Assembly: GCF_009602705.1 (NCBI RefSeq)
Contig: NZ_VSWH01000001.1
Coordinates: forward strand, 2,356,001 to 2,420,000
Direction: 5' to 3'
Length of the DNA stretch: 64,000 bases
From: Chryseobacterium vaccae
Lineage (GTDB): Bacteria > Bacteroidota > Bacteroidia > Flavobacteriales > Weeksellaceae
Shown here: piece after piece, positions 1 through 7,036 of the stretch
How positions within the stretch are numbered: position 1 is the stretch's first letter
Layout: each line of letters opens with the position of its first letter
Position numbers and translations under genes: made by a program
Notes under the pieces: generated by a model
What the model saw: the letters and a program-made list of their open reading frames with translations, nothing else
Database searches by the model: none
What the model was told of the DNA's origin: nothing

Positions 1-317
1 ATGGACCTGAATTTATATCTAAAAATCTTCAGCTATGGGCTCAGGAAAATAAAATAGAAATTCATTATATACAGCCTGGAAAACCAACACAAAATAGCCT
101 TATTGAAAGACTGAACAAAAGCTGCAGAAATGAACTTCTCAATATGTATGTCTTTAAAAGTTTACAAGACGCAGAAGAAAAAGCAAATCAATGGTGGATA
201 GAATATAACTATAATAGCCCCCACGAAGCATTAGGGAACATAAGTCCTAAAAAATATAAACAAAAAATGAAAGAAGAATCTATCATTTAGAATGGAAACA
301 AAATTGGGGAGCTTACA
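1..317 (+). mobile_element. IS3-family element, right-end remnant
   Basis: This is the 3' end of an IS3-family insertion sequence; the rest lies outside the window. It holds the C-terminal part of the integrase-type transposase and then about 27 bp to a probable end at AGCTTACA (311-317), which has the CA-3' dinucleotide usual for IS3 ends. An IS481 element appears to start directly after it. The left end is not visible, so I cannot tell whether the copy is complete. Confidence 0.6.
3..290 (+). CDS. IS3-family transposase OrfB, C-terminal part
   Basis: Open from the window edge in frame 3, stop TAG at 288-290, about 95 residues. It begins GPEFISKNLQLWAQ and contains IQPGKPTQNSLIERLNKSCRNE, which carries the last Glu of the DDE triad (in LIERLN) and the following basic helix. 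After that come the WWIEYNYNSPHEALGN and SPKKY motifs typical of the rve integrase core of IS3 (IS150/IS51-like) OrfB proteins. The enzyme would catalyse strand transfer together with OrfA, which is not in the window. Because the N-terminal half is missing here, activity cannot be judged. Confidence 0.85.
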   Translation, partial: GPEFISKNLQLWAQENKIEIHYIQPGKPTQNSLIERLNKSCRNELLNMYVFKSLQDAEEKANQWWIEYNYNSPHEALGNISPKKYKQKMKEESII

Positions 318-1528
318 TGTAATAGCCACGACTTTATCTGACAGTTAGGGGTTAAAAATAATTGTCAGTTATCCAATATTATCCTTACTTCCAAAAGTAA
401 GGATTTTTTGTTCCTCTGCAAGAGTTTCCAATAATTTCTCTTTTGCAATAGTTTTACTATCTAGAAACGTCTGCATCGGTGTTTTACCGTAACAATGTTT
501 TCCTGTATGCGTTCTTTCATTGTTGTAATACGACAACCAGCTGTTCAGGTCTAATTGCAGTTCTTCAATACTTCTGTAAATTTTCTTTCTGAAAGCTATG
601 GCATAAAACTCGTCCTGTATCGTCCTGTGAAAACGTTCACAAATACCATTGGTCTGAGGGCTTTTAGCCTTGGTCTTCGTATGATCGATATCTTCAATGG
701 CCAAATAGAGCTGGTATTCATGCTGTTCTCTTATTCCACAGTATTCCGTTCCTCGGTCTGTTAAAATTCTGAGTAAACGAAGTTCCTGCTGCTCAAAGAA
801 AGGGACTACCTGATCATTAAGCATGTCAGCAGCAATAAGAGCATTTTTACGGTCATATAGCTTTGCAAATACTACCTTTGAATATGTATCAATAAAAGTT
901 TGTTGATAAATATGTCCAACTCCTTTGATATTGCCTACGTAATAAGTGTCTTGAGCTCCTAAATATCCAGGATGATGAGTTTCAATTTCTCCATGAGCTT
1001 TTTTCTCTTCCTTAGCCCTTTCTAGTGCTGAAAGTTGAGATTCAGTAAGGACTACACCATCTTGAGCAGATTTGGCTTCTAGGGCTTTCAATCTTAGTTT
1101 AAACGTATGTAGATCGTGTCTTAACCAAATACTTCTGACTCCACCTGGTGATACAATGAAACCTTTCTTTTTAAGTTCATTACTTACTCTAAGCTGCCCC
1201 AAAGCAGGGTTTTCAATAGCTATATCAACAACAGCTTTTTCAATGACTTCATCTACACGATTCTTTAATACTGGCTTTCTTCTGGAGATTTCCTGTAATG
1301 CTAATTCACCTCCTTGCTCATACAATTCTTTAAATCTATAAAAACTGTCTCGGGAATAGCCCATCACCTTACAGGCTTTGGATACGTTTCCTAAATGTTG
1401 TGCTAATTCAAGTACGCCTAACTTGTTTTTGATAATCTTTTGTTGTGTTGTCATAATACTTAATCTGTTTTAAAGTTATTTAATTTGATTATAACTGTCA
1501 GATTAAGTATTGACTAATTCAGCTTACA
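318..1528 (-). mobile_element. IS481-family insertion sequence
   Basis: One transposase gene (369-1454) is flanked by inverted ends. An 11-bp perfect inverted repeat, TCTGACAGTTA, lies at 337-347 and 1492-1502. Outside it both sides run to TGTAA (left from 318, right ending at 1528 on the opposite strand). TGT is the usual IS481-family terminus, so I place the ends there, giving about 1.2 kb. I see no convincing target duplication. The element cuts the RHS tip to its right right after the DPDG junction and abuts the IS3 remnant on its left. The exact ends are inferred. Confidence 0.7.
369..1454 (-). CDS. IS481-family transposase
   Basis: A 361-residue DDE transposase. Residues 1-60 form a helix-turn-helix for end binding (ELAQHLGNVSKACKVMGYSRDSFYRFKE), residues 60-120 a second HTH/linker region, and residues 160-330 the rve catalytic core. 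The probable DDE triad is Asp in AQDTYYVG, Asp in ILTDRGTEYC and Glu in QTNGICERFHRT. The C-terminus keeps the YNNERTHTGKHCYGKTPMQTF block that follows the core in this family. Length and motif order look complete and no frameshift is visible, so the copy may be active. Its transcription runs the same way as the RHS locus. Confidence 0.92.
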   Translation of the reverse strand: MTTQQKIIKNKLGVLELAQHLGNVSKACKVMGYSRDSFYRFKELYEQGGELALQEISRRKPVLKNRVDEVIEKAVVDIAIENPALGQLRVSNELKKKGFIVSPGGVRSIWLRHDLHTFKLRLKALEAKSAQDGVVLTESQLSALERAKEEKKAHGEIETHHPGYLGAQDTYYVGNIKGVGHIYQQTFIDTYSKVVFAKLYDRKNALIAADMLNDQVVPFFEQQELRLLRILTDRGTEYCGIREQHEYQLYLAIEDIDHTKTKAKSPQTNGICERFHRTIQDEFYAIAFRKKIYRSIEELQLDLNSWLSYYNNERTHTGKHCYGKTPMQTFLDSKTIAKEKLLETLAEEQKILTFGSKDNIG

Positions 1529-1905
1529 ATATGTGTTCCTTCTCTTCCATCCGGATCAATAAACATGATAGGATTATCAAATGTATAATTATAAGGACTA
1601 TGCCTCGTCATCTTTTCCGCCAGCGGATCCACCACACCCCATCTTCCCAAATCCGGCATATACATCCTCGCTCCATAGTCATACATACCTGTCTCTTGCA
1701 ACTCTTTACCGTTGTACTTATAACTAAGATAGCCTCCTAATTTTCCTTTGGAAATCTGCCCGTCAATATGGTTCAGACCAAAAGGATAATAATTGTTCAC
1801 ATCCGTTATTTCAAGAGCGCCATCGCTGTTTTTGGCATAGCTCACCCTTGCGTTGCCCAAGTGGTCTCTATACTGGTAAATATAATGGTTTTCGTAAACC
1901 TGTAC
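1519..1905 (-). pseudogene. Displaced RHS tip 1, truncated by IS481
   Basis: The reading frame encodes the end of an RHS core: [70 protein letters not shown] and PIMFIDPDGR. After DPDGR only GTHIVS remains before a stop located inside the IS481 end, so the variable toxin domain is lost. There is no RHS N-terminus and no signal peptide. The first ATG (1860) lies within the core, and coding similarity extends up to the hairpin repeat near 1905. The core is of the same subtype as tip 3 (5360-6316) and differs from the intact RHS protein. It is most likely non-functional except as recombination substrate. Confidence 0.8.
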
Positions 1906-1963
1906 ATAAAAACCACTACAGATGCAGTGGTTTTTATGTTTATTAGCGCAAAGTCAGGAGACT
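1875..1963. repeat. RHS-module joint repeat, copy 1
   Basis: About 89 bp running from GGTAAATATA through a small hairpin (GGTTT-TCGT-AAACC), a perfect 10-bp hairpin AAAAACCACT / AGTGGTTTTT at 1908-1935, and on to GCGCAAAGTCAGGAGACT. Related copies occur at 4735-4823 and 6346-6430. On the minus strand it lies just downstream of the 198-residue gene, where the A-rich/T-rich hairpin could act as a terminator, and just upstream of a displaced RHS core fragment. Confidence 0.85.
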
Positions 1964-1988
1964 CATCACTAATTTTGATACAGTACAA

Positions 1989-2585
1989 TTATTTTCTTTT
2001 TTTTATATTTATTATTTCTCCGCCTTCATACAATTGATACAATTTCAACGAAGAAAACCTCTTTAAAAACTTTTTAAATCCATGAGGATTAGCAATTTCA
2101 GCGTCAATCATTTTACCATTAATGTCAGTAATTTTATAGTCTTTATTTATACCAATAGTCCAATGTTTAGTATTTTCGTCCAATCTACCAGAATAAGTTT
2201 CCTGATCTGATATTTCTGTATTATTTTTTTCATCAACTTTAAAATTTAATGATTCAAAATATTCTTGACATTTACTTGTTGAATTAAAGCCACAAAAAAC
2301 AATAATATTCTTGTTTTGAAATATAAACCATTTATAATTAACAGTATTTTTATAAAGTTTAAAGTCTTTGTCTAATGTTTCTATATATAAACTACTTTTA
2401 TTAGAAGTCGAATCTAAAAATATACTTATAGCTATATAATCTCCATATTTAAAAGGTCTTTTTAAAGTATCTTTCACATAAAGCTTCATTGCTTCTTTCG
2501 TTATTTTTCCCAATTTTTCAACTTTATTTTGTGCTGAATATTGAAAAAATAACAAAAATGATATTAAAAATATTAATTTTTTCAT
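1989..2585 (-). CDS. Secreted protein of unknown function, immunity candidate without toxin
   Basis: I do not recognise this 198-residue protein. Residues 1-18 form a signal peptide (MKKLIFLISFLLFFQYSAQ). The mature part is Lys/Asn-rich, with no membrane segment or obvious catalytic motif. It sits in the toxin array between a hairpin terminator (2613-2638) and the first joint repeat, in the place where the other modules have an immunity gene, but no RHS tip lies directly upstream. The DNA is strongly AT-rich compared with the RHS core, as in the other module genes. An immunity role is inferred from position, size and signal peptide only. It could also be a second immunity gene for the JAMM-type tip. 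Confidence 0.6.
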   Translation of the reverse strand: MKKLIFLISFLLFFQYSAQNKVEKLGKITKEAMKLYVKDTLKRPFKYGDYIAISIFLDSTSNKSSLYIETLDKDFKLYKNTVNYKWFIFQNKNIIVFCGFNSTSKCQEYFESLNFKVDEKNNTEISDQETYSGRLDENTKHWTIGINKDYKITDINGKMIDAEIANPHGFKKFLKRFSSLKLYQLYEGGEIINIKKRK

Positions 2586-2612
2586 TTTTCTTACTTTGTA
2601 AGCTACCCAATA

Positions 2613-2638
2613 AAAGCCACTGTTTTTGCAGTGGCTTT
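2613..2638 (-). terminator. Hairpin terminator between module genes
   Basis: Perfect 10-bp stem AAAGCCACTG / CAGTGGCTTT with a 6-nt loop, followed by an A/T-rich tract. It lies 11 bp after the stop of the 257-residue gene on the minus strand. Its stem resembles the joint-repeat hairpin (AAAACCACT / AGTGGTTTT), so it may be a degenerate copy of that repeat. Confidence 0.7.
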
Positions 2639-2648
2639 ATCATATTTA

Positions 2649-3422
2649 TCAATAAACAATTTTCCTTACTTCCAAAATATTCTCCTTATTATTCTCCAGA
2701 GTATAAACTTTTATTAAGTTTCCTTTAGAGTCAAATTGTTTCAATTTTTTCTCGATATAATAATCAAACAACTCTGTCTTATCATTTGCAGTCATACTTC
2801 CTTTAAATGATGCTATTTCATTATATGAGTTTAAACTATATACTCCTATTATTTGAGTTCTTGGAAAAGTAAAAGTCAGTTTTTCATAATTGTAACTTTT
2901 ATCATCAATCCAATTGTATCGTTCGATTCCATCAACAACAATATCATTATGAGAATTAAATAAAATGATGCGCTCAATTATACGATTTTCTTTATCAATC
3001 AAACAGAATTCTTTTGTTGAAAGATTTCCATTGGAATTAAATTTTTGTACCTGAATAGTATTTTTAGTATAATTATATTTATTAATCATTGATACTTCTT
3101 TATTTATCAATTTATTTTCCTTTTCAGAAATTACCATTCCTTCTGTTATTCTTTCTTCCTCTTTAATTTTATAATCATTATCAAGCTTTATAATGGTTTT
3201 TATCCATTCTTTATTTTTATCAGAGACATTCTGTATAGTAATCTCATTTTTATTTTGATCATAACTATAACGTCTTACAGAATTCAATTTACCATTTTTA
3301 TTGACGAGTACTTCGATTGTTTTGAAATTACTCATCGCAAGAATTTTAAGAGAATCTTTTGTTTGAAAATTTTGAGCAAGCAATAATGGGCCTAAAAAAA
3401 TTAAGAAAAATATATTTTTCAT
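2649..3422 (-). CDS. Secreted protein, candidate immunity for the JAMM-type tip
   Basis: A 257-residue protein that I do not assign to a family. Residues 1-16 form a signal peptide (MKNIFFLIFLGPLLLAQ). The mature part is rich in short beta-strand patterns such as NGKLNSVRRYSYDQNKNEI, FNSNGNLSTKEF and FDSKGNLIKVYTLENN, which look like degenerate YD/MORN-type hairpins. It starts 6 bp after the stop of the RHS tip encoding a JAMM-like domain and is followed by a terminator, so the two form a unit. Position right after a toxin tip plus a signal peptide suggests immunity acting in the periplasm. This is inference from context. Confidence 0.6.
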   Translation of the reverse strand: MKNIFFLIFLGPLLLAQNFQTKDSLKILAMSNFKTIEVLVNKNGKLNSVRRYSYDQNKNEITIQNVSDKNKEWIKTIIKLDNDYKIKEEERITEGMVISEKENKLINKEVSMINKYNYTKNTIQVQKFNSNGNLSTKEFCLIDKENRIIERIILFNSHNDIVVDGIERYNWIDDKSYNYEKLTFTFPRTQIIGVYSLNSYNEIASFKGSMTANDKTELFDYYIEKKLKQFDSKGNLIKVYTLENNKENILEVRKIVY

Positions 3423-3428
3423 AAAAAT

Positions 3429-4499
3429 TTATTGATTTTCTGGTTTAAACGTTTTATATACACCACCACTATAAACTCTAAATGTTGGTATTGGAATACG
3501 TGGATTACCTGCAGTTGCCCTATCTGGTGCTGACTCTATCGGGTTATTACCATCTCCTGGATGTGAATGGGTATAAATACTTCTCATCATTTGAATATCC
3601 TTTGTTGTTTTAAGAAAGTTTGAATAATAGTTTAACTGTACGGAAGGAATAAAACCTCCTATCTGTCCATTTACCCCAGTCCTTGACAAGTAAGAGAATT
3701 GCAATGTTCTACCTACCATGCCCTTATCTTTATTTCTTTCGGTATATTGTAACATATCATATTCATTTCCAGTTTTTGCATTTTTTTCTAAAAACTCAAA
3801 AAAAGAAACTGCATTTTGTTGATTTTCAAACTTATATATTTCAAAAAGAATATCTTTTGTTCTTTGTTCAGGTTTTCCTCTTACCAGTACATCATATTCC
3901 ACTTTTTCAAATGATTGTACCCGATCCTGAATCTGACCGTCTCTTTCCATTGTAAACTTTATCTGGTCTCCATTATCATCTGTTTTTCGGTTTCCGTTTT
4001 TATCAACAATGTAAAGTTCATCAGGTTGATCATTATCTTCAACTTTATTAAGAGCACCAGTATTTTCATTTAATTCCCAAGTATCTAAATTCATTCCATT
4101 AGGATCAATAAAACGAATTGGATTATTTCCTCCATAATTATATGTTGACATTGGCTGGTACATTTCCGCTAGTGGATCTACAACGCCCCATCTTCCCAAA
4201 TCCGGCATATACATCCTCGCTCCATAGTCATACATTCCCGTCTCTTGAAGCTCCTTGCCGTTGTACTTGTACTGATAAGCATTTTGTGTTGTTGCTGTAT
4301 AATCATGCAATAACCCAAATGGATAATAATTGTTCACTTCCACAATTTCCCCTGGCCTCCAGTCCTCTATACACCACCAACCTGTACAATTGGATGCATT
4401 AAACCTTCTTGGCTGGATAATTCCATCACCGCTTTTATCTGCATAGCTCAATCTTACATTTCCAAGATGGTCAATATAATGATAGACATATTGTCCCAA
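3429..4499 (-). CDS. Displaced RHS tip 2 with JAMM/JAB-like toxin domain
   Basis: The 356 residues counted from the ATG at 4499 are the end of an RHS core followed by about 225 variable residues. In-frame homology to the intact RHS protein continues upstream to about 4738 without any start codon or signal peptide, so this is a silent tip. The core ends at GRWGVVDPLAE and PIRFIDPNG. Near the C-terminus the sequence THSHPG, then ESAPDRATA, fits the JAMM zinc motif HxHP-x(n)-SxxD of JAB1/MPN peptidases, with 8 residues between HSHP and S. JAB-like domains are a known class of polymorphic toxin. The secreted 257-residue gene follows 6 bp later. Expression would need recombination onto an intact RHS gene. 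Confidence 0.75.
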   Translation of the reverse strand: MGQYVYHYIDHLGNVRLSYADKSGDGIIQPRRFNASNCTGWWCIEDWRPGEIVEVNNYYPFGLLHDYTATTQNAYQYKYNGKELQETGMYDYGARMYMPDLGRWGVVDPLAEMYQPMSTYNYGGNNPIRFIDPNGMNLDTWELNENTGALNKVEDNDQPDELYIVDKNGNRKTDDNGDQIKFTMERDGQIQDRVQSFEKVEYDVLVRGKPEQRTKDILFEIYKFENQQNAVSFFEFLEKNAKTGNEYDMLQYTERNKDKGMVGRTLQFSYLSRTGVNGQIGGFIPSVQLNYYSNFLKTTKDIQMMRSIYTHSHPGDGNNPIESAPDRATAGNPRIPIPTFRVYSGGVYKTFKPENQ

Positions 4500-4738
4500 A
4501 AGATCATCGTAATATCCCTCAGAGGTAGGGATGATTCTGAGTTTTAAGACCGGAACTTCATTGGGGCTAGGATGGTAAGTCCCTTCTCCATTCCATGATT
4601 CTATACCAAACGTAGACTTATATTGAAAGCCATACAGATAATAGGTTTCCAGGTTCTTAAAGAGCTTCTTTACTTTTACTCCATCTGCCCTATAGGTATA
4701 TTGGGTGAGATTTGAGTTTTGGGTAACCTGCTTAGGTA
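4190..4738. repeat. Direct repeat of the intact RHS core
   Basis: About 550 bp that nearly match about 7770-8320 inside the intact RHS gene, in the same orientation, with only scattered base changes by eye (for example CATTTTGTG versus CATTCTGTG). The match stops abruptly on one side at ATTTACC, at the hairpin repeat, and on the other at the GRWGVVD codons, where the toxins diverge. It is long enough for RecA-dependent exchange between the JAMM-type tip and the active RHS gene. Confidence 0.85.
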
Positions 4739-4823
4739 AATATAACGGTTTTCTTAAACCTATATATAAAAACCACTACAGATGCAGTGGTTTTTATGTT
4801 TATTGGCGCAAAGTCAGGAGACT
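4735..4823. repeat. RHS-module joint repeat, copy 2
   Basis: Same element as at 1875-1963: GGTAAATATA, small hairpin GGTTT-TCTT-AAACC, 10-bp hairpin AAAAACCACT / AGTGGTTTTT (4768-4795), then GGCGCAAAGTCAGGAGACT. Here the RHS core joined to it is a different stretch (coding YLPKQVTQ) from the one joined at copies 1 and 3 (coding YIYQYRDH). Both stretches share ATTTACC at the joint. Confidence 0.85.
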
Positions 4824-4855
4824 TTGCTTAGCTTTGGCTACTTATTTATGTTACT

Positions 4856-4934
4856 CCGAAGTTTGAAACTTCGGAAAGCAAGGGGAAGACCTTCATGGCA
4901 CAAGCGTGACGCTTGCCTTGCGCCAGCTGGGTTA
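4856..4934. repeat. Palindromes in the module spacer
   Basis: A perfect 9-bp palindrome CCGAAGTTT-G-AAACTTCGG (4856-4874) is followed by CAAGCG-TGA-CGCTTG (4901-4915) and then CGCCAGCTGGG. The second block resembles 6613-6652 (CGAGCGAGACGCTCG then CCAGCAGGGG), so both spacers hold relatives of one short palindromic repeat. Between the joint repeat (ends 4823) and the next gene (4932) I see nothing else. Confidence 0.6.
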
Positions 4935-5360
4935 GCGTTTATAAGCCAGTTTACTATTTTGCTTTCCCACATTGTCTATGTATAAACTACACATGTTTAA
5001 GCAGTCTTCATAAAAAGTTCTCTTCATTTTACTTGTCCAAATTATCTTATTATCTACTAATTCTTTATCAAATCGCTCTTTAGGTTGATGTCCATATATA
5101 CTAAGTGATTTTTTCAGTCTAAAAGAATACAACTTTCCTTTTTGAATTTTATATTTATACTCTTCTTGATTATTACAAACTTTAGAAACTGAAAATATTG
5201 CTTTTCCTGGTTTACTTTTTATATATATTATATAACTGTTATTTGTAGAATCTATTTTCTCAACCCTTGCTATCAAATTTATAGTATTTTCTTGTTGAGA
5301 AGATTGGCTAAAAATTGAAATTCCTAAAAAACTCAAAAATATTGCTAATAACTTTTTCAT
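4932..5360 (-). CDS. Small secreted protein, candidate immunity for tip 3
   Basis: A 142-residue protein with a signal peptide (MKKLLAIFLSFLGISIFSQ) and a basic mature part of about 123 residues with two Cys (CNNQEEY, EDCLNMC). No family recognised. Its ATG overlaps the stop of the upstream RHS tip by one base (TAATG), which points to translational coupling of a toxin and immunity pair. The DNA is AT-rich compared with the RHS core. An immunity role is inferred from coupling and position. The signal peptide suggests that its target acts outside the cytoplasm. Confidence 0.65.
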   Translation of the reverse strand: MKKLLAIFLSFLGISIFSQSSQQENTINLIARVEKIDSTNNSYIIYIKSKPGKAIFSVSKVCNNQEEYKYKIQKGKLYSFRLKKSLSIYGHQPKERFDKELVDNKIIWTSKMKRTFYEDCLNMCSLYIDNVGKQNSKLAYKR

Positions 5361-6316
5361 TATGGTAAGGTTTTAAAACGCCCTAAAGACGTCTGTTCTT
5401 TCGTTTTTTTATTTATATAAAATACTTCTTCTTCTGTGTATAAAAGTCTTCCATCAGTATTTCGTACCCTATCCTTTGTACGTTCAGTAGTGAAGTCACT
5501 ACCTGGGTCTCTAAATCTTGGATCTAATTTTTTTGCATCTTTATGAGCAGCATTATATCCTTTTGCGTTATTTTCTTCAGATGTTGCTCCAGGACTACCA
5601 GGACTATTGAGTAATCCTGAGTAAAGTTCAAGAGCTTCATGAAGAGTACCAACTCCTTTTGGTATACCTAAAGCTTCATCCATTTTTTCATTAACCATAG
5701 GATTTACGACATTAATTCCTATCATTTTCCCATTTCCAGCCATTTTGCTTCCTCCATAAGCTCCTCCAACATAAAATGTACCATCGTCGAATCTATAATC
5801 TCCATCTGATTTCAAGACCGCTATATTACAGTTATCTTGCGTTGCCTTTAAAAATGTTGCGGACGCATCCGTTAATTTTGCTCCTTTTACTGCTGTAGCT
5901 GTTACTTTTCCACCTTCGTCCATCTTCAAATCTAACTGTCCATTTGTAGCAGCCTGTAATTGAGCTAAAACCTTATCTTTATAATCTCCCGTTATAATAA
6001 CATCATTTACACCGCGGCCATCTGGATCAATAAATCTAATAGGATTGTTTACAGCATAGTTGTAAGGCGACCATCTGCGATATTGCTCCGCCAGCGGATC
6101 AACAACACCCCATCTTCCCAGATCCGGCATATACATTCTTGCGCCGTAATCATACATCCCTGTTTCCTGTAGCTCCTTGCCATTGTACTTATAGTTAAAA
6201 TAACTTCCCAACGTCCCTTTAGCTATTTGTCCTTCAATATGGTTGAGACCAAAAGGATAATAATTGTTCACATCCGTTATTTCAAGAACGCCTTCGCTGT
6301 TTTTGGCATAGCTCAC
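5360..6316 (-). CDS. Displaced RHS tip 3 with zincin-like toxin domain
   Basis: 318 residues counted from an internal ATG. Residues 1-100 are the end of an RHS core ([60 protein letters not shown]). The remaining ~215 residues are a variable domain with GTLHEALELY and, about 35 residues later, NAAHKDA. This HExxE...AHxxA layout is shared with the toxin of the intact RHS protein and suggests a metal-binding, zincin-like peptidase; the fold is inferred. There is no N-terminus or signal peptide, and the core frame stays open up to the joint repeat at 6346. The stop overlaps the start of the next gene (TAATG). The core subtype matches tip 1, not the intact protein. Confidence 0.75.
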   Translation of the reverse strand: MSYAKNSEGVLEITDVNNYYPFGLNHIEGQIAKGTLGSYFNYKYNGKELQETGMYDYGARMYMPDLGRWGVVDPLAEQYRRWSPYNYAVNNPIRFIDPDGRGVNDVIITGDYKDKVLAQLQAATNGQLDLKMDEGGKVTATAVKGAKLTDASATFLKATQDNCNIAVLKSDGDYRFDDGTFYVGGAYGGSKMAGNGKMIGINVVNPMVNEKMDEALGIPKGVGTLHEALELYSGLLNSPGSPGATSEENNAKGYNAAHKDAKKLDPRFRDPGSDFTTERTKDRVRNTDGRLLYTEEEVFYINKKTKEQTSLGRFKTLP

Positions 6317-6345
6317 CCTTGCATTACCAAGGTGGTCTCTATACT

Positions 6346-6430
6346 GGTAAATATAGCGGTTTTCATAAATCTTTATATAAAAACCACTACAGATGCAGTG
6401 GTTTTTATGTTTATTGGCGCAAAGTCAGGA
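6346..6430. repeat. RHS-module joint repeat, copy 3
   Basis: Third copy of the element: GGTAAATATA, imperfect small hairpin GGTTT-TCAT-AAATC, perfect hairpin AAAAACCACT / AGTGGTTTTT (6379-6406), then GGCGCAAAGTCAGGA. It joins the RHS core at YIYQYRDH, as in copy 1. The 365-bp space from 6317 to 6681 also contains the terminator at 6577-6607 and a palindromic repeat at 6613-6652. I see no other gene in it. Confidence 0.85.
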
Positions 6431-6576
6431 AATTTCGCAAACAAATGTATGCCCTACTTATATTTATTGATTACTTCTTTAATCAATATTTTCTTTTTTC
6501 CTTCAACCTTAGTATATCTTGTAAGATACCCATTTTGCCCATTTATACCTACAGCTGCGTAGCTGCATTTTAACAC

Positions 6577-6607
6577 AAAAAAAACTCGCTTTTTGCAAGG
6601 TTTTTTT
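6577..6607 (-). terminator. Intrinsic terminator of the RHS operon
   Basis: On the minus strand the stem is CTTGC-AAAAA-GCGAG (one G-U pair), preceded by A-rich and followed by eight T residues. It lies about 75 bp after the stop of the 116-residue lipoprotein gene and probably ends the transcript of the intact RHS cassette, leaving the displaced tips downstream silent. Confidence 0.65.
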
Positions 6608-6612
6608 ATCTA

Positions 6613-6652
6613 CCAACACGAGCGAGACGCTCGCACCAGCAGGGGGCAGCAT
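6613..6652. repeat. Short palindromic repeat
   Basis: CGAGCG-AGA-CGCTCG followed by CACCAGCAGGGGGCAGC. It is similar in layout to 4901-4931. It is probably a dispersed intergenic repeat rather than a regulatory site. Confidence 0.5.
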
Positions 6653-6681
6653 GAGATTTTTTTATACTTTAAGTTAATTTT

Positions 6682-7032
6682 TTATTTCTTAAACTGTATA
6701 TTATTACATTTATTTTTATCATACCAATCTAACCAACCAGGATAATCTTTTTCATAAGTTCCTAAAGGGTAAGTTCTTGCATAGTTTGCCATATCTTCAA
6801 ATGAAACCCTAGAATATTTTCCTATAAACTTCAAAGCTTCATAAGTATTTTTTGATTCTCCTTTATGGAATTTGATATAATCCTTAACAATTTCGATTTT
6901 TTTAAAATATTCCTGTTTAAAATCTAAATTTTCCGTACATTCTCCATTAATAGAGATATTATTATTTCTTTTTATAGAACTAGTACAATTATATAATAAC
7001 AAAAATGTTAAAATAAAAAATATATTCTTCAT
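6682..7032 (-). CDS. Small lipoprotein, candidate immunity of the intact RHS toxin
   Basis: A 116-residue protein with a lipoprotein signal (MKNIFFILTFLLLYNC, Cys16 followed by TSS). The mature part has aromatic and Lys-rich stretches such as YDKNKCNNIQFKK. I do not recognise the family. It begins 4 bp after the stop of the intact RHS gene and ends before a terminator, so it is co-transcribed with that toxin. By position it is the cognate immunity protein. A lipid anchor would place it at the envelope, facing the periplasm or the surface. This is contextual inference. Confidence 0.65.
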   Translation of the reverse strand: MKNIFFILTFLLLYNCTSSIKRNNNISINGECTENLDFKQEYFKKIEIVKDYIKFHKGESKNTYEALKFIGKYSRVSFEDMANYARTYPLGTYEKDYPGWLDWYDKNKCNNIQFKK

Positions 7033-7036
7033 ATTA

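Noticed and set aside
6346-6420. In-frame reading of the RHS fragment through the hairpin (NHCICSGFYIKIYENRYIYQY)
   Set aside because: The hairpin is shared with copies joined to a different core in a different frame, so the peptide there is probably incidental; no start codon lies upstream.
1875-6430. The three hairpin repeats as a CRISPR-like array
   Set aside because: Spacing is 1.6-2.9 kb, the intervening DNA is genes, and no cas genes are present.
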